Part shown: piece by piece, positions 1-12,237 of the stretch
Layout: every line of letters begins with the position of its first letter
Position numbering within the stretch: the stretch's first letter is position 1
NCBI RefSeq assembly: GCF_029855045.1
Contig: NZ_CP123228.1
Location: forward strand, 6,510,001 to 6,574,000
DNA length: 64,000 nucleotides
Source: Piscinibacter sp. XHJ-5
Lineage (GTDB): Bacteria > Pseudomonadota > Gammaproteobacteria > Burkholderiales > Burkholderiaceae_C
Direction: 5' to 3'
Translations under genes and position numbers: made by a program
Notes under the pieces: generated by a model
Database searches by the model: none
Told to the model about the DNA's origin: nothing
The model's input: the letters and a program-made list of their open reading frames with translations, nothing else

Positions 1-1062
1 GTGGCCGGGGTCGCTGATCGCCTGCTGCGGCGTGCGTTTGCCGGTACTCAACGCGGCCAGCGCCATGAACGGCTTGTACGTGGATCCGGGCGGATAGGCG
101 CCGCGCAACGCACGGTTGAGCAGCGGCTTGTCCGGCGATTCGTTGAGCATCTTCCAGTTCTCGCTGTCGATGCCGTCGACGAACAGGTTCGGATCGAAGT
201 TGGGCTTGCTGACGAAAGCCAGCACGTCGCCGTTGCGCGGGTCGATGGCGACGAGCGCACCGCGGCGCTCGCCGAACATCTCTTCCACCAGCGCCTGCAG
301 CTTGATGTCGATCGACAGCACCACCGTGTTGCCCGGCGTGGCCGGATTGCTCTTGAGGCGGCGCACGGCGCGTCCGCCGGCACTGGTCTCGACCTCCTCG
401 AATCCCGTGGCGCCGTGCAGCTCGGCCTCGTAGCTCTGTTCGACGCCCAGCTTGCCGATGTATTCCGTGCCGCGGTAGTTGGCCTCGTCCTCCGATTCGT
501 CGATCTTTTCCTTCTCGGCGGTGTTGATGCGCCCGATGTAGCCGATCAGGTGGCTCGCCGTCTCGCCCATCGGGTAGTGGCGGAACAGCCGCGCGCGGAT
601 GTCGACCCCGGTGAAGCGGAAGCGCTGCGCGGTGAAGCGCGCCACCTCCTCGTCGGTGAGCTTGGTGCGGATCGGCAGCGACTCGAAGTTCTTGCTTTCT
701 TCCATCAGCCGCTTGAAGCGCTTGCGGTCGCGCGGCTGCACGTCGATGACTTGCGCGATCTGGTCGATCGTCGCGTCCAGGTCCTCCACCTTGGACGGCG
801 TGATCTCCAGCGTGTAGGCCGAGTAGTTGTTGGCCAGGACGACGCCGTTGCGGTCGACGATCAGGCCGCGGTTGGGCACGATCGGCACGACGGTGATGCG
901 GTTGTTCTCGGCCTGCGTGGACAGCTCGGCATGGCGATACACCTGCAGATACACGAGCCTCGCCGTCAGCAGGCCGAACGCGAACAGGACGAAGGCAGCC
1001 GCCGCGAGCAGCCGCGTGCGAAAGCGGCTCAGCTCCTGCTCGACGTTCTTCAGTTCGGTCAT
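1..1062 (-). CDS. mrdA: Penicillin-binding protein 2 (peptidoglycan transpeptidase), 3' part outside window
   Basis: Class B penicillin-binding protein that cross-links lateral-wall peptidoglycan in the periplasm as the partner of RodA in the elongasome. The frame opens with MTELKNVEQELSRFRTRLL and is followed by one membrane segment (about residues 18-38). Next comes the PBP dimerisation region with the conserved stretch PNRGLIVDRNG. The active-site SxxK motif is visible as PGSTYKP with the nucleophile at Ser327, close to Ser330 of the E. coli enzyme. The gene runs off the left edge shortly after, so the SxN and KTG motifs are not seen. It lies downstream of mreB-mreC-mreD on the same strand, the usual order. 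The start is the ATG at 1060-1062. Identity is secure. Confidence 0.95.
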   Translation of the reverse strand, partial: MTELKNVEQELSRFRTRLLAAAAFVLFAFGLLTARLVYLQVYRHAELSTQAENNRITVVPIVPNRGLIVDRNGVVLANNYSAYTLEITPSKVEDLDATIDQIAQVIDVQPRDRKRFKRLMEESKNFESLPIRTKLTDEEVARFTAQRFRFTGVDIRARLFRHYPMGETASHLIGYIGRINTAEKEKIDESEDEANYRGTEYIGKLGVEQSYEAELHGATGFEEVETSAGGRAVRRLKSNPATPGNTVVLSIDIKLQALVEEMFGERRGALVAIDPRNGDVLAFVSKPNFDPNLFVDGIDSENWKMLNESPDKPLLNRALRGAYPPGSTYKPFMALAALSTGKRTPQQAISDPGH

Positions 1063-1082
1063 GGCTACTGCGGTGAGTCGTG

Positions 1083-1137
1083 AATTGTGATTCGTGATGC
1101 CCGGCCGCGGGCTCGTGGCGCTGCACGAATCACGATT
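1083..1137. repeat. Inverted repeat between mreD and mrdA
   Basis: Two 14-base arms, AATTGTGATTCGTG (1083-1096) and CACGAATCACGATT (1124-1137), are complementary apart from one G/T position and are separated by 27 bases. They fill most of the 95-base gap between mreD and mrdA. No T-run follows, so it does not look like an intrinsic terminator. It may be a small dispersed intergenic repeat or an mRNA stem-loop. Confidence 0.55.
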
Positions 1138-1157
1138 CGCCGATCACATTTCACGCG

Positions 1158-1679
1158 CTACAACGGTCGATTCTCGTCCGGATCGGGCGCGCGGCGCTGA
1201 GGTGCGAGCAGCAGCCAGGTGGCCGGCGGCCAAAGCAGCGCTTCGAACACCGGCGCCAGCAGCAGTTCCCAGCCGGGCAGCATGCCGCCGAGGACGATGC
1301 GGACAATGAACGAAACCGCGTGCGCCGCCCCGAACAGCGGCAGGATCTGCACTGCCTGTGACGGCACCGTGAACCAGCGCAGGCGGCGATGGATGGTGAT
1401 CGCGAAGAAGCTCAGCAGCGTGTAGGCCAGTGCGTGCTGGCCGAGCACGGCGCCGTCGTGCACGTCCATCATCACGCCGAACAGGAACGCCACGCCGACG
1501 CCGACGCGGCGCGGCTGGTGCACGTTCCAGAACACCAGGACCAGCGCCACGAAATCGGGCATGGCCGGGTTGCGGCCCAGCGGCACCAGGTTGATCGCGA
1601 AGGCGATCAGCAGCGTGAACCAGACGAACAGCGGATTGACCGGCAGCAGAAGCTGGTCCGTGCCGCGCGGCAGGATCAT
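1158..1679 (-). CDS. mreD: Rod shape-determining protein MreD
   Basis: Small integral membrane protein of the elongasome that works with MreC and MreB in lateral wall growth. The 173-residue product is almost entirely hydrophobic with about five predicted membrane segments and begins MILPRGTDQLLLPVNPLFVW, a typical MreD opening. The conserved loop PDFVALVLVFWNVHQPRRVG and the segment FGVMMDVHDGAVLGQHAL are characteristic of the beta/gammaproteobacterial family. Its start overlaps the end of mreC by four bases (ATGA), indicating translational coupling. mrdA follows 95 bases downstream. Confidence 0.95.
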   Translation of the reverse strand: MILPRGTDQLLLPVNPLFVWFTLLIAFAINLVPLGRNPAMPDFVALVLVFWNVHQPRRVGVGVAFLFGVMMDVHDGAVLGQHALAYTLLSFFAITIHRRLRWFTVPSQAVQILPLFGAAHAVSFIVRIVLGGMLPGWELLLAPVFEALLWPPATWLLLAPQRRAPDPDENRPL

Positions 1680-2605
1680 TTCTTCGCTCCCTTCCTCGCT
1701 TTCGCGGCCGGCTTCACCTCGTCAGCGGTCGGCTCGGGGCGGGGCGGCATCTGCAGGCTGAGCGGCTCCAGCACCAGCACGTGCCGCACGCCGTCCGGCA
1801 GCGCCGCCGGTGCGAGCTGCACGCGTGCGAATCCGGTGTCGACCTTGCGGTCGACGCTCAGCACCTTGGCGACCGGCAGGCCCGGCGGGTACACGCCGTC
1901 CACCCCCGACGTGTGCAGCTGATCGCCCACCTGGACATCGGCATTGCCGGCCATGAAGCGCAGCTCCATGGCCGCGCCGGCGGTGCCGAAGGCGGCGCTG
2001 CGCAGCTGGTTGCGGGTGTTGAGCACCGGGATGGCGGCGTCCTTGTCGGTCAGCAGCGTCACCTCGGACGACAGCGGATAGACGCGTGTCACCTGGCCGA
2101 GCACGCCGGCGTCGTTGATGACCGGCGAGGCCAGGGCCACGCCCTGGGTGGTGCCACGGTCGATGACGACCTTGCGCGAGAACGGATCGGAGGCCTCGTA
2201 CAGCACCTCGGCCGGCTGCGAACGCACCGTCAGCGCCGACCGCAGTCCCAGGAGCGCCCGCAGGCGGTTGTTCTCGTACAGCAGCTGCTCGACTCGCGCG
2301 GCGCGTTCAGCCTGCTGGGCCAGCGCCGCGCGGGCTGCCGCCTCGGAAGTGAGCGCGTTCTGCAGGCCCATGGCGTAGTCGCCAACGGCGTTCCAGGCGT
2401 CGACCGGCACGCGCAGCACGCGCTCGACCGGGTGCAGCACCGTGGCGACCATGGTGCGCAGCGGGTGCGTCAGCTTGAAGCGCGTGTCGGCCACCATCAG
2501 GAAGATCGCCAGCGCGGAGCACAGCGTGAGCTTGGTCAGCGCCGACGGGCCCTGCCGGAAAAACGGCGGCGGGGTCCGGTCGAGGGTGCCGAGCGGCGTG
2601 GCCAT
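1676..2605 (-). CDS. mreC: Rod shape-determining protein MreC
   Basis: Periplasmic scaffold of the elongasome, anchored by one N-terminal membrane segment (about residues 22-40). A coiled-coil stretch rich in Ala, Glu and Arg follows (roughly 65-115, ending LYENNRLRALLGL), then the beta-barrel MreC core with motifs VIDRGTTQGVALASPVIND and LTDKDAAIPVLNTRNQLRS. The product has 309 residues, the normal length, with a basic Lys/Ala-rich tail. It lies between mreB and mreD. A strong intrinsic terminator separates it from mreB, so mreCD expression probably depends on readthrough or an internal promoter. Confidence 0.95.
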   Translation of the reverse strand: MATPLGTLDRTPPPFFRQGPSALTKLTLCSALAIFLMVADTRFKLTHPLRTMVATVLHPVERVLRVPVDAWNAVGDYAMGLQNALTSEAAARAALAQQAERAARVEQLLYENNRLRALLGLRSALTVRSQPAEVLYEASDPFSRKVVIDRGTTQGVALASPVINDAGVLGQVTRVYPLSSEVTLLTDKDAAIPVLNTRNQLRSAAFGTAGAAMELRFMAGNADVQVGDQLHTSGVDGVYPPGLPVAKVLSVDRKVDTGFARVQLAPAALPDGVRHVLVLEPLSLQMPPRPEPTADEVKPAAKARKGAKK

Positions 2606-2641
2606 GGCGGTTCAGCGAAAAGGGGCGTGGCAACTTAAGCG

Positions 2642-2674
2642 AAAAAGCCGGCGACGTGGTGCACGTGCCGGCTT
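2642..2674 (-). terminator. Intrinsic terminator/attenuator after mreB
   Basis: The arms AAGCCGGC (2645-2652) and GCCGGCTT (2667-2674) pair perfectly, and the stem continues with ACGTG/CACGT around a three-base loop. Read on the minus strand the hairpin ends in five T residues. It sits 16 bases past the mreB stop codon and 36 bases before the mreC start, and so could lower mreC-mreD-mrdA transcription relative to mreB. Confidence 0.85.
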
Positions 2675-2690
2675 CTTTCGCGCATTGTAT

Positions 2691-5803
<3,113 letters not shown>

Positions 5804-5804
5804 C

Positions 5805-7277
<1,473 letters not shown>

Positions 7278-7286
7278 GGCGCCGGG

Positions 7287-7961
7287 CTATTTGGCCGCGG
7301 TCTTCTTCGCGTCCGAGGCCGCCGATTCGGACGGCAACGCGCCCATCGAGCCTGGCGCGGCGCCGGCCCACAACTTCTTCAGCCGCGCCAGCTCCGCGTC
7401 GTACAGCGCGTTGATCCGAACGATCTCGGCCTGCTGGTTCTGGATGAGCACCTTCTGGGCGTCGGTGGCGGCGTCGTTGGCGTCGAGCTGCTGCCTGAGT
7501 TTCAGCGGTGCCGCACGGCCGACATAGAACTCGGCCTCGTCGACCAGCGGCTTGCGCTCGGCGGCCAGGGCGGCCAGCCGCTTCTCCGACACGGCGACCG
7601 CGTTGCGCACGTCGTCGAGCGCCTTGGCCCGCTGCTTGTTGTGCGCCGCCTCGTTCGGAAAACGCACCATCAGGTTGCGATCACGCCGAATCGCATCTTG
7701 CTGCGCGACCCGGTCCGCCGCGGCCTGGCGCTCACGCGCTTCCTGCTCGGCCCGCTCGTCCGCCGTGGGCGTGGGCGGCAACACGCGCTTGACCGAGCCG
7801 TCCGGGTTGAGCACCCGCTGGTCCCGATTGGCGCATTCGACGATCGGCCGGTCGGACGTGAGCTTCTTGCCATTGGCGTCGATGCAGCTGTAGATGGCCG
7901 CCGATGCGTGGCCGGCACAAAACGTCAGCATCAGTCCGGCGACGTAGCCCAGTAGCCTCAT
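7287..7961 (-). CDS. Secreted DUF4124-domain protein
   Basis: Probable periplasmic protein of unknown role. Residues 1-21 form a Sec signal peptide (MRLLGYVAGLMLTFCAGHASA). A short DUF4124 module follows (AIYSCIDANGKKLTSDRPI), a domain common in beta/gammaproteobacteria and usually placed at the mature N-terminus. The rest is highly charged and predicted to be a long helix or coiled coil (about residues 65-195). It ends convergently with gatB, nine bases apart. It directly follows pyrE on the same strand with no gap, so the two are probably cotranscribed. Nothing indicates a functional link to pyrimidine synthesis. Confidence 0.8.
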   Translation of the reverse strand: MRLLGYVAGLMLTFCAGHASAAIYSCIDANGKKLTSDRPIVECANRDQRVLNPDGSVKRVLPPTPTADERAEQEARERQAAADRVAQQDAIRRDRNLMVRFPNEAAHNKQRAKALDDVRNAVAVSEKRLAALAAERKPLVDEAEFYVGRAAPLKLRQQLDANDAATDAQKVLIQNQQAEIVRINALYDAELARLKKLWAGAAPGSMGALPSESAASDAKKTAAK

Positions 7962-8648
7962 TCACACTCCGTAACGTTCACGATAGGCGGCTACACGCGA
8001 CAGGTGCGCGCCGAGCTGCGGATCGTCGGCCGAGCGCAGATAGCCCATCAGGTCGGCCAGCGTCGCGATGGCGAGCACCGGCAGGCCGTATTCCCGCTGG
8101 AAGCCCTCAACGGCGGAATGCGGCGAGAGGTTGTCATCGGCGCCGCCACGCTCCATGCGATCCATCGCGATCAGCACCGCCACCGGCTGCGCGCCGGCCG
8201 CGCGGATCATCTCGACCGACTCGCGCTTGGACGCGCCGTCGGTGATCACGTCGTCGACGATGACGACACGGCCCTTCAGCGGCGCGCCGACCATCATCCC
8301 GCCTTCTCCGTGGTCCTTGGCTTCCTTGCGGTTGTGGCAGAAGGGCACGTTGCGTCCCAGGGCCGCAAGGGCGACCGCCGTGCACGCGGCAAGCGTGATG
8401 CCCTTGTAGGCCGGACCGAACAGCATGTCGAAGCCGACGCCCGAGGCGAGCAGACGCCGCGCATAGAATTCCGCGAGCCGGCCGAGCTTCGCGCCGTCGT
8501 CGAACAAGCCCGAGTTGAAGAAGTACGGCGACTGTCGCCCGGCCTTCGTCTTGAACTCCCCGAACCGCAGCACGCCGGATTGCACCGAGAACGCTACGAA
8601 CTCCTCGGCCAGCCGGTCGTCCGCCGTGGTCGCGCTCAATGAGGACAT
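7962..8648 (-). CDS. pyrE: Orotate phosphoribosyltransferase
   Basis: Converts orotate and PRPP to orotidine 5'-monophosphate in de novo pyrimidine synthesis. The 228-residue product has the PRPP-binding signature VVIVDDVITDGAS, the substrate loop FCHNRKEAKDHGEGG and the N-terminal FKTKAGRQSPYFFNSG, all typical of the E. coli-type dimeric enzyme. The start at 8648 (MSSLSATTADDRLAEEF) is only three bases from the start codon of the divergent xth gene. Its promoter must therefore lie inside xth coding sequence. Downstream it abuts the DUF4124 gene. Confidence 0.96.
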   Translation of the reverse strand: MSSLSATTADDRLAEEFVAFSVQSGVLRFGEFKTKAGRQSPYFFNSGLFDDGAKLGRLAEFYARRLLASGVGFDMLFGPAYKGITLAACTAVALAALGRNVPFCHNRKEAKDHGEGGMMVGAPLKGRVVIVDDVITDGASKRESVEMIRAAGAQPVAVLIAMDRMERGGADDNLSPHSAVEGFQREYGLPVLAIATLADLMGYLRSADDPQLGAHLSRVAAYRERYGV

Positions 8649-8651
8649 CTG

Positions 8652-9437
8652 GTGTTTCGTCTCGTCACGTTGAATCTGAACGGCATCCGCTCGGCCGCGA
8701 ACAAGGGCTTTCTGCCCTTTGCCGACGGATTGCGGGCCGATTGTATGGGGGTGCAGGAGATCAAGGCCGTCGCCGCCGACTGCGCGGGACGCTTCGACCA
8801 TGTGGCGGGCATGAAGGGGCATTTCCACTTCGCCGAGAAGAAAGGCTATTCCGGTGTCGGGCTGTATGCGCGCAAGGAGCCGAGCGATGTGGTTTGCGGC
8901 ATCGGCAACGCCGAGTTCGACGCCGAGGGCCGCTACGTCGAGGTCCGCTTCGACACGCCGCGGCGCCGGCTCAGCCTCATCAGCTGCTACTTCCCGAGCG
9001 GCTCCAGCGGAGAGCTGCGGCAGCAGGCGAAGTTCCGCTTCCTCGCCCTGATGGCGCCGCACCTGGTGCGTTTGAAGGCCAAGCGTGAATTCATTCTCGT
9101 CGGCGACATCAACATCGCCCACAAGGAAATCGACCTGAAGAACTGGCGCGGCAACCGCAAGAACAGCGGCTTCCTGCCGGAAGAGCGCGCCTGGATGACG
9201 CATGCGCTGGACGAGATCGGCCTGGTCGACGTGTTCCGAGCCCTGAACCCGCACCCGGAGCAATACACCTGGTGGAGCAACCGCGGCCAGGCCTGGGCCA
9301 ACAACGTGGGCTGGCGGCTCGACTACCACCTCGCCACGCCGAAGATCGCCGCGACAGCCAGGCGCGAGCACATCTACCTCGAGCAGCGCTTCTCCGACCA
9401 CGCGCCGCTGGTCATCGACTACGACTTCACGCTGTAG
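8652..9437 (+). CDS. xth: Exodeoxyribonuclease III (AP endonuclease)
   Basis: Metal-dependent apurinic/apyrimidinic endonuclease and 3'-5' exonuclease of base-excision repair. The 261-residue product begins at a GTG codon with the family opening MFRLVTLNLNGIRSAANKG. Active-site residues of the endonuclease/exonuclease/phosphatase fold are visible: VQEIK (metal-binding Glu), LVGDINIAH (Asp/Asn) and the terminal SDHAPLVIDYD (catalytic His). A GAGG at 8641-8644 gives a good ribosome-binding site, and it lies inside the first codons of the divergent pyrE. Confidence 0.95.
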   Translation: MFRLVTLNLNGIRSAANKGFLPFADGLRADCMGVQEIKAVAADCAGRFDHVAGMKGHFHFAEKKGYSGVGLYARKEPSDVVCGIGNAEFDAEGRYVEVRFDTPRRRLSLISCYFPSGSSGELRQQAKFRFLALMAPHLVRLKAKREFILVGDINIAHKEIDLKNWRGNRKNSGFLPEERAWMTHALDEIGLVDVFRALNPHPEQYTWWSNRGQAWANNVGWRLDYHLATPKIAATARREHIYLEQRFSDHAPLVIDYDFTL

Positions 9438-9480
9438 GCCCGACCGCGGCCGCGCGCGGCATCCCGGCTACGATGCCTGC

Positions 9481-11076
9481 ATGAGCTCGCCCGCCACGGT
9501 CGCCACGCCGCGTTCGCGCTTCGACGCGGCCGCGCTGCACCGGCTGGCCGTCGTCACGCTGCTGGGCTTCGCGTCGGGCTTGCCGCTGGCGCTCACCGGC
9601 CAGGCCATGCAGGCCTGGCTCAGCGTCGAAGGCGTCGACATCGCGACGATCGGCTTCCTCAGCATCGTCGGGCTGCCCTACACGTTCAAGTTCCTCTGGG
9701 CTCCCTTGATGGATCGCTTCGAGCTGCCGTGGCTGGGACGGCGCCGCGGCTGGCTGGTGCTCACGCAGCTCGCGCTGGCCGGCGCGCTGCTGTGGATGTC
9801 GGGCACCTCGCCGACGCAGGCGACACGCGCGTTCGCGCTGCTCGCCGTGCTGGTCGCCTTCGTCTCGGCGTCACAGGATGTCGTCATCGACGCCTACCGC
9901 ACCGACCTGCTGCATGCCAGCGAGCGCGGACTCGGCTCCTCGATGTACGTGATGGGCTACCGCATGGCGATGATTCTGTCCGGCGGGGTCGCCTTCATCT
10001 GGGTCGACCCGACCCAGGGCGGCGGCTGGAGCTGGCCCGAGGTGTACCGCTTCATGGCCTGGCTGATGGTGGGCGCCGCCGCGCTGTCGGTGCTCGCGCT
10101 CCCGCGGCTGAGGACCGCTCCCGCGCCTCACACGGTGGCGCGCCACGACGTGATCGGCTTCATCGCGGTGGTCGCTGCGGTCGCCGTCGGCTTCATCGTC
10201 AGCGAGCGCCTGGCGCCGCCCATTGCGCAGGCCATGCTGTCGCCGCTGTTCGAGGGCGGCACGACCGCGCCGGCGATGCAGAAGAAGTGGATCGACCTGC
10301 TCGCGCTGCTGCTCGGGATCGCGTTCACGCTGCCGCTGGCGGCATGGGCCGCACATGCGGCGAGGTTCGAGACGCTGCTGGGCGGCTTGCGCAGCTACTT
10401 CTCGCAGGCCGGCGCCGCGGCCTTCCTGCTCTTCATCGTGCTCTACAAGCTCGGCGATGCCTTCGCCGGCTCGCTGATGACGCCATTCCTGCTGCAGTCG
10501 ATGGCCTTCAGCACCGCCGAGGTCGGCGTGGTCAACAAGATCATCGGCCTGTGGCTGACCATCGTCGGGGCGCTGATCGGCGGCGCGCTGATGATCCGCC
10601 TGGGCCTGTGGCGCGCGCTGATGCTGTTCGGCTTGCTGCAGATGCTCAGCAACCTGGGCTTCTGGTGGCTGGCCGTGAGCGGCAAGGGGCTGATGCCCGG
10701 GCTTGTCATCCCGGCGTTCGACTGGGGCTTCGTCAAGCTTGCCCACGCGACGCCGGTCGACGGCGGGCTGCTGCTGGTGATCGCCGCGGAGAACCTGTCG
10801 GGCGGCATGGGGACGGCCGCCTTCATGGCCTTCCTCATGAGCCTGTGCAACCACCGGTTCACCGCCACGCAGTTCGCGCTGCTGTCGGCCTTCGCATCGG
10901 TGGGACGCGTCTGGGTGGGACCGCTGGCCGGCGTGCTGGCCGAGGCGATCGGCTGGCCGGCGTTCTTCGTGCTGTCGACGGTGATGGCCGCCCCGGCGTT
11001 GCTCATGCTGTGGTGGCTGCGAGACCCCGTGCAGGCGCTCGAGGTGGACCCCGACGCGCCCCTGGCCGATGATTGA
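9481..11076 (+). CDS. AmpG-like muropeptide permease (MFS)
   Basis: Major facilitator protein of about 12-14 membrane segments, 531 residues. The opening segment LLGFASGLPLALTGQAMQAW and the following VGLPYTFKFLWAPLMDRF plus DVVIDAYRTDLL match the AmpG family. AmpG imports 1,6-anhydro-muropeptides from the periplasm for cell-wall recycling and beta-lactamase induction. A long central insertion and a hydrophilic tail separate the two halves. It stands alone on the plus strand between xth and an M48 peptidase. No ampD or ampC is nearby, so the substrate rests on family resemblance. Confidence 0.85.
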   Translation: MSSPATVATPRSRFDAAALHRLAVVTLLGFASGLPLALTGQAMQAWLSVEGVDIATIGFLSIVGLPYTFKFLWAPLMDRFELPWLGRRRGWLVLTQLALAGALLWMSGTSPTQATRAFALLAVLVAFVSASQDVVIDAYRTDLLHASERGLGSSMYVMGYRMAMILSGGVAFIWVDPTQGGGWSWPEVYRFMAWLMVGAAALSVLALPRLRTAPAPHTVARHDVIGFIAVVAAVAVGFIVSERLAPPIAQAMLSPLFEGGTTAPAMQKKWIDLLALLLGIAFTLPLAAWAAHAARFETLLGGLRSYFSQAGAAAFLLFIVLYKLGDAFAGSLMTPFLLQSMAFSTAEVGVVNKIIGLWLTIVGALIGGALMIRLGLWRALMLFGLLQMLSNLGFWWLAVSGKGLMPGLVIPAFDWGFVKLAHATPVDGGLLLVIAAENLSGGMGTAAFMAFLMSLCNHRFTATQFALLSAFASVGRVWVGPLAGVLAEAIGWPAFFVLSTVMAAPALLMLWWLRDPVQALEVDPDAPLADD

Positions 11077-11167
11077 ACGCCGGGGCGCTTGAGATCGCCC
11101 GAGGGCACCATAGTTGCTACCTGAAAAGGAGCTCCGTCCGGAGCTTGGCCATTCGTGTGCAAACCCC

Positions 11168-12115
11168 ATGAACGCTGAATTCGATCCCCACGCCTCGTTC
11201 GAGCCCGATCCGGCGCTCGGCCTCCACGCCTATGGCTGCCGATGCGCGCTGCACGCCCGCCGGCGCTTCGGCGCCACGCTTCTGGCGGGCGGCGCCGCGC
11301 TTGCGCTGCCCGGACTGGCCGCCGCCGACGGCGTCGTCGTCGGCGAGCGGTCCAGCCTGGCCGGGCTGGTGCCGGCCGAGGAGATCGAGGCTGCGGCGGG
11401 GCAGCAATACCGGCAGATGCTGCAGCAAGCGCAGCAGCAGCGCGCGCTGGCGCCGGAAGGCCACCCGCAGGTCGTCCGGCTGCGCGCGATCGCGCAGCGC
11501 ATCATTCCCTTCGTCAACTCGCCCAACCTCAAGTCGACGCCGCGGGCGTCGACCTGGCGCTGGGAGGTCAATCTCATCGGCAGCAAGCAGATCAACGCCT
11601 TCTGCATGCCGGGCGGCAAGATCGCCTTCTTCTACGGACTGCTCGACCAGCTCAAGCTCACCGACGACGAGGTCGCGATGGTGATGGGCCACGAGATCGC
11701 CCACGCGCTGCGCGAGCACGCGCGCGAGCGCATGGGCAAGAACGCCGCGACCAGCGGCCTGATCGAGCTCGGCTCGGCCTTGTTCGGCCTCGGCAGCGGC
11801 GGGCGCTACCTGGCCAACATCGGCGGCCAGCTGCTCACGCTGCGCTTCAGCCGCGAGGACGAGTCCGAAGCCGACAAGGTCGGCCTCGATCTGGCGGCGC
11901 GCGCCGGCTACGACCCGCATGCCGGCGTGACGCTGTGGGAAAAGATGGGCACGGCGAGCAAGGGCGCGCCGCCGCAATGGCTGTCCACCCACCCCGCCGG
12001 ATCCGCCCGCATCCAGCAGATCCAGTCGAATCTGCCGGCAGTGGAGCCGCTGTACGAGCGTGCGCCCAAGCCATCGCGGCGGTTCTCGCCGCCGGCGGCG
12101 GGCGAGGCCAACTAG
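11168..12115 (+). CDS. Exported M48-family metallopeptidase
   Basis: Zinc metallopeptidase of the M48 (LoiP/BepA-like) group, expected to act on misfolded or damaged envelope proteins. The zinc motif HEIAH is at residues 175-179, and the third ligand probably lies in the downstream EDESEADKVGLDLAARAGYD. The N-terminus is odd: about 30 hydrophilic residues with a CRC pair precede an RRRFGATLLAGGAALAL stretch that resembles a Tat signal. The ATG at 11168 was chosen because no better start exists in frame. A perfect 7-bp hairpin (11130-11145) directly follows an AAGGAG 35-40 bases upstream of the start. A strong terminator closes the gene. Confidence 0.88.
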   Translation: MNAEFDPHASFEPDPALGLHAYGCRCALHARRRFGATLLAGGAALALPGLAAADGVVVGERSSLAGLVPAEEIEAAAGQQYRQMLQQAQQQRALAPEGHPQVVRLRAIAQRIIPFVNSPNLKSTPRASTWRWEVNLIGSKQINAFCMPGGKIAFFYGLLDQLKLTDDEVAMVMGHEIAHALREHARERMGKNAATSGLIELGSALFGLGSGGRYLANIGGQLLTLRFSREDESEADKVGLDLAARAGYDPHAGVTLWEKMGTASKGAPPQWLSTHPAGSARIQQIQSNLPAVEPLYERAPKPSRRFSPPAAGEAN

Positions 12116-12139
12116 GGCCGCTCTCCGCACTGCTGCACC

Positions 12140-12165
12140 AAAACGGCCCGTCGCGGGCCGTTTTT
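12140..12165 (+). terminator. Intrinsic terminator after the M48 peptidase
   Basis: Arms CGGCCCG (12144-12150) and CGGGCCG (12154-12160) form a perfect stem with a TCG loop. The stem is extended by A:T pairs and ends in five T residues. An A-run on the other side would also allow weak termination on the minus strand. It cleanly separates the peptidase from the cyclase operon. Confidence 0.92.
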
Positions 12166-12237
12166 CCTGGCAGCAACACCCCTAGATTGGAGGCGCCGCC
12201 GCAGCGACCGCGCACTTCGCCGCGACCGTCCTACAGA

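Noticed and set aside
1..1083. Long open frame on the plus strand opposite mrdA
   Set aside because: The minus-strand frame is unmistakably PBP2 with STYK motif. Long antisense frames are expected in DNA this GC-rich, and many others in the window were dropped for the same reason.
9469..9480. TACGAT just before the AmpG-like start as a leaderless promoter
   Set aside because: No -35-like element lies at a suitable distance, so the hexamer alone is not enough.
11145..11170. Possible leader peptide (TTG start) overlapping the M48 start codon
   Set aside because: The distance from the AAGGAG to the TTG is too long and the peptide would have eight residues. A hairpin between them argues against it, and no pattern supports a regulatory leader.
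11242..12237. Upstream extension of the cyclase frame through the M48 gene
   Set aside because: The frame is open but overlaps a clear metallopeptidase and crosses a strong terminator; the extension has the Arg/Pro-rich look of a shadow frame.
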